DNA from: Pedobacter ghigonis
GTDB lineage: Bacteria > Bacteroidota > Bacteroidia > Sphingobacteriales > Sphingobacteriaceae
Direction of reading: 5' to 3'
Length of the DNA: 64,000 bases
NCBI RefSeq assembly: GCF_903166585.1
Contig: NZ_CAESCM010000001.1
Location: forward strand, 248,001-312,000
The notes beneath the pieces were generated by a model. It did no database searches. It saw only the letters and a program-made list of their open reading frames with translations, and was not told the DNA's origin. The translations under genes and the position numbers were made by a program. Numbering within the stretch: the first letter of the stretch is position 1; each line of letters begins with the position of its first letter. This document shows positions 61,324-64,000 of this stretch, piece after piece.

Positions 61324-64000
61324 TTAAAACATTGCCTTCACACCCAGGTTGTATAACCTTGTTTGCGGAGCCCCCCCTAAATTCAGCTCAAGTATTTCCC
61401 TTTCTTTTGCAATTGTCAAAAGATTAAACCCGGCCACATATAGACCAAGTTCTTTCAATACTTTACTTTTAAACAGCTTATCGGAGATGGTGTATGAAAT
61501 CTGGACTTTGGATAAATCAAACCGATCAGTGCTGTACAACCAGAAATCAGAGGCCCTAAAATTATTATCACCGTTTGAGGTGGTTAGTCGCGGAAAGGTT
61601 GCCGTGTTTTTAGTTTGCGGTGTCCATCTATCGCGCACAACTGCCGAATATTTGTCACTTCCGTTTACCCAGAAATAGTTATCGCTTTTCATGGCACTTC
61701 CTGCGAAACGGCCTGTGCCCAAAACAAACAGAGTAAAGTTTTTCCATTTGGCAGTTAGGTTCAATCCTGCTGTAAATGGCGCACCGAACCAGCCGCCACG
61801 CCCCAGATATACCTGATCCTTGTCGTCAATAATTTTATCTCCGTTTTGATCAATATATTTGATATCCCCGGGAACCAGTGCAGATCCGAATGCGGGTTTC
61901 GCGCCATTGATTCCATCGGCGGCAGCCACTTCGCTGGCATCCATATAAAAACCATCGCTTTTTAATCCCCAAATGGCATCAAGTGGTTTGCCTGCACGGT
62001 ATTGATAGCTATTCTCATAAGTTAACAAATCGGCCCGTTTAGTTGCTTTGGTTGTATAATATGTCCCAGAGATTCCCAAAGTCCAGTCAACAGCCCCAAT
62101 GCGTTTGTTGAAATTTAAGTAAAAATCCAAACCGGTACGCTGGTCACTATTATAATTGCTGTAAGGAACAAAAGATGAACTCGGGAATCCGGTAGTGAAA
62201 TAGCTCGGATAAAGGACGTTAATTTGACCGATAATCCCGGTAATGTTATTTCTAAAAACATTTGCTCCGAAATTAAACTGATTTTTGAACATCCCTGCCT
62301 TTATTCCAATACTGATTTCTTTTCTTTTAGCAAAAGTTAAATCCATGTTGGACCCACGGCGGGAATCTGTAGACTGTGTACCTGTACCATCATTCCAGCC
62401 ATACCAGTTACCACCTGTGGCTGTATAGATACTCTGGTATGCGAAATACTCGTCGAAATCAAGATCGGTATTTAAAATCCCTGCCGACGCGGTTAATGTT
62501 AGCTCATTAATGAATGAAACTTTTTTCAAAAAGGGCTCCTCGCCAATATGCCATCCAATAGATGCTGCCGGCGAAAGCGCAATCCTGTTTCCAGGCGGCA
62601 TTTTGGGCGAGCGTACCAGGGCGCCGGTAAGTTCAGCAAAATATTTATGACTAAAATCATAATTCAATTGCAACCCTAAATTAGAATTTGTCGTGGGCTG
62701 ATAAACTTCGGATTGCGATTGACGGTACGCTGCTGCAAGGAGTATCGCGGAAATATGATGATTGCTACGGATTGTGGTATTGTAGTTAAACTGCCCAGAG
62801 AGGGAAATGGTCTGCCGGTAATAACTATCTGCAATATTCTGAACGCCGGTTTTCGTATCTTCTCCCCAGCGGGTCAGGCTGCCAATTAATGTGGTGCCCG
62901 AATAAGTAGTCCAGTTGGGCTGGTAAGTTGCATAACCATTTCGATACCCTTGATTGTAGCTGTTCAGGTAATCGACCCCCATAGTGGTGCTAAAGGTAAG
63001 TCCATTCAAAATCCCTTTCAAATCAGCATCAACACCAGTAGTAAACTGGAACTGTCGTTGCACAAATTTGTTATTTCCCCCTGCATAAATGGCAGCAAAT
63101 GGATTAGTTTGATCTAACTGGGTGCCCCCTAGAATGTATTGTCCATCAATGATTGTTGCATTTTTGATCATCGCCCTACTCACCTGGTCGCTCTGTTCCA
63201 ATAGATTGATTGGGATTAAGGGGGTGAACAGATGAGGGCGCAGGGTTGCAGCGTTAGCCCAATAATTCGTGTTTACCCCACCGCCGCTTGAAAATACAGC
63301 GCTTGCATCTACCCGTGCTTTTAGTGCCTTTGTGAGTTGCATATCGACATTTCCGCGGATATTGAAGCGTTCTGTTGTGTTATTCTCTTTTGCTTCGCCA
63401 AAGTTAATCAGCGAACCGGTTGACACGAACCCAACATTGGTATAGTAACGGGCACGCTCATTTCCCCCTGAAATTTCCGCCACTCCATCATAGCGTGCAA
63501 AACTATTTTTAAGGTAATCAGACGAGTAATAATCTACATTCGGATAACGATAAGGGTTACTGCCAGCGTGATTATAAATTGTCTCTGGTGTATAAACCGC
63601 TGCCAGGCCGTCATTTGATAGTGCCTCATTATACAAGCTCATGTACTCTGAGGAGCCCAGATATCGCGGGAACCCTTTTGGCGTATTCAGACCGATATTG
63701 GAACGAATGTTTATTTTCTGTTTAGTCGGAGTACCTCTTTTGGTAGTAATCAAAATTACCCCTTTTGCACCACGGCTGCCGTACAGGGCAACCGCAGAGG
63801 CACTCTTTAGAAAAGTGATATCCTCAATTTCATTTGGTGTGATACTGTTTACATCCCTTGGAACACCGTCAACCAATATTAACGAGGTGTTCATACCCCA
63901 AAGGTTGTTGCCATTAAACCCGGGAGCAAAAGCCTCTATGCCATCCAACCCATAGGTGGTAAAGTTTTTCTCAAAAAGCTGAGCCAGGTTAACATTTGAA
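61324..64000 (-). CDS. susC: SusC/RagA TonB-dependent transporter, N-terminus outside window
   Basis: The frame is open to the right edge, so the start, signal peptide and N-terminal regulatory domain are missing. The visible part starts in the plug (NVNLAQLFEKNFTTYGLDGI, then SLILVDGVPRDVNSITPNEI and VALYGSRGAKGVILITTKRG), which is the SusC/RagA signature region, and then runs through the beta-barrel to the stop at 61324. It imports oligosaccharides with SusD. Barrel length fits the family (about 1000 residues in full). Confidence 0.95.
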   Translation of the reverse strand, partial: SNVNLAQLFEKNFTTYGLDGIEAFAPGFNGNNLWGMNTSLILVDGVPRDVNSITPNEIEDITFLKSASAVALYGSRGAKGVILITTKRGTPTKQKINIRSNIGLNTPKGFPRYLGSSEYMSLYNEALSNDGLAAVYTPETIYNHAGSNPYRYPNVDYYSSDYLKNSFARYDGVAEISGGNERARYYTNVGFVSTGSLINFGEAKENNTTERFNIRGNVDMQLTKALKARVDASAVFSSGGGVNTNYWANAATLRPHLFTPLIPINLLEQSDQVSRAMIKNATIIDGQYILGGTQLDQTNPFAAIYAGGNNKFVQRQFQFTTGVDADLKGILNGLTFSTTMGVDYLNSYNQGYRNGYATYQPNWTTYSGTTLIGSLTRWGEDTKTGVQNIADSYYRQTISLSGQFNYNTTIRSNHHISAILLAAAYRQSQSEVYQPTTNSNLGLQLNYDFSHKYFAELTGALVRSPKMPPGNRIALSPAASIGWHIGEEPFLKKVSFINELTLTASAGILNTDLDFDEYFAYQSIYTATGGNWYGWNDGTGTQSTDSRRGSNMDLTFAKRKEISIGIKAGMFKNQFNFGANVFRNNITGIIGQINVLYPSYFTTGFPSSSFVPYSNYNSDQRTGLDFYLNFNKRIGAVDWTLGISGTYYTTKATKRADLLTYENSYQYRAGKPLDAIWGLKSDGFYMDASEVAAADGINGAKPAFGSALVPGDIKYIDQNGDKIIDDKDQVYLGRGGWFGAPFTAGLNLTAKWKNFTLFVLGTGRFAGSAMKSDNYFWVNGSDKYSAVVRDRWTPQTKNTATFPRLTTSNGDNNFRASDFWLYSTDRFDLSKVQISYTISDKLFKSKVLKELGLYVAGFNLLTIAKEREILELNLGGAPQTRLYNLGVKAMF

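Noticed and set aside
61349..61678. 109-codon plus-strand frame inside SusC
   Set aside because: Antisense shadow of the conserved C-terminal barrel of SusC.

Overview
The window looks like chromosome from a Bacteroidota bacterium, most likely Sphingobacteriaceae (Pedobacter or Mucilaginibacter type). The grounds are a SusC/SusD pair, a hybrid two-component sensor/regulator, Bacteroidetes-type conjugation genes (DUF4133, DUF4134, DUF4138 families), RteC-like proteins, an exosortase with a Bacteroidetes C-terminal sorting signal protein, and few clear Shine-Dalgarno sites. I place genus by gene content only.

Region 1 (1-3.4 kb) is the end of a surface-polysaccharide/exosortase locus: a truncated family 2 glycosyltransferase, an exosortase, a WcaF-like acetyltransferase, a polysaccharide deacetylase, and a convergent methyltransferase. 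Region 2 (3.7-23.4 kb) is one long leftward operon of a conjugative element with a type B mating-pair apparatus. In transcription order it holds a toprim primase-like protein, a mobilization accessory protein, a relaxase, a ParA-like ATPase, two TraE-like proteins, TraF, TraG (VirB4), three tandem TraI-position paralogs, a secreted unknown, TraJ (VirB6), TraK (VirB8), a TraL-position protein, TraM (VirB10), TraN (VirB9), a coupling protein, a small unknown, an M23 peptidase, an ArdC-like antirestriction protein and two accessory proteins. No integrase is present. Upstream of the operon, on the same strand, lies a run of hairpins ending in a strong terminator (23538-23775), which I read as a structured non-coding RNA or attenuated leader.

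Region 3 (23.8-31.2 kb) is accessory: a small secreted protein with a PID-type C-terminal sorting signal (a likely exosortase client), a DUF808 membrane protein, a GH92 mannosidase-like enzyme and two divergent RteC-like proteins, with several short gene remnants between. Region 4 (31.4-37.8 kb) has an HxlR regulator diverging from an SDR/alcohol-dehydrogenase pair, with two matching operator-like palindromes between, then a TonB-dependent receptor with an AraC-type regulator upstream.

Region 5 (38.6-64 kb, running off the right edge) is a large xylan utilization locus: three GH10 xylanases (one with an inserted carbohydrate-binding module), a GH115 alpha-glucuronidase, three GH43 enzymes (one with CBM6), a CE1 and two SGNH/SASA esterases, a hybrid two-component regulator, a DUF1735-type surface lipoprotein, SusD and SusC. 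Together these would bind acetylated glucuronoarabinoxylan at the surface, cut the backbone, remove glucuronic acid, arabinose and acyl groups, import oligosaccharides through SusCD, and sense them with the hybrid regulator. The most unusual items are the structured RNA candidate, the exosortase client next to the conjugative element, the tandem paralogs inside the secretion operon, and the HxlR double operator.
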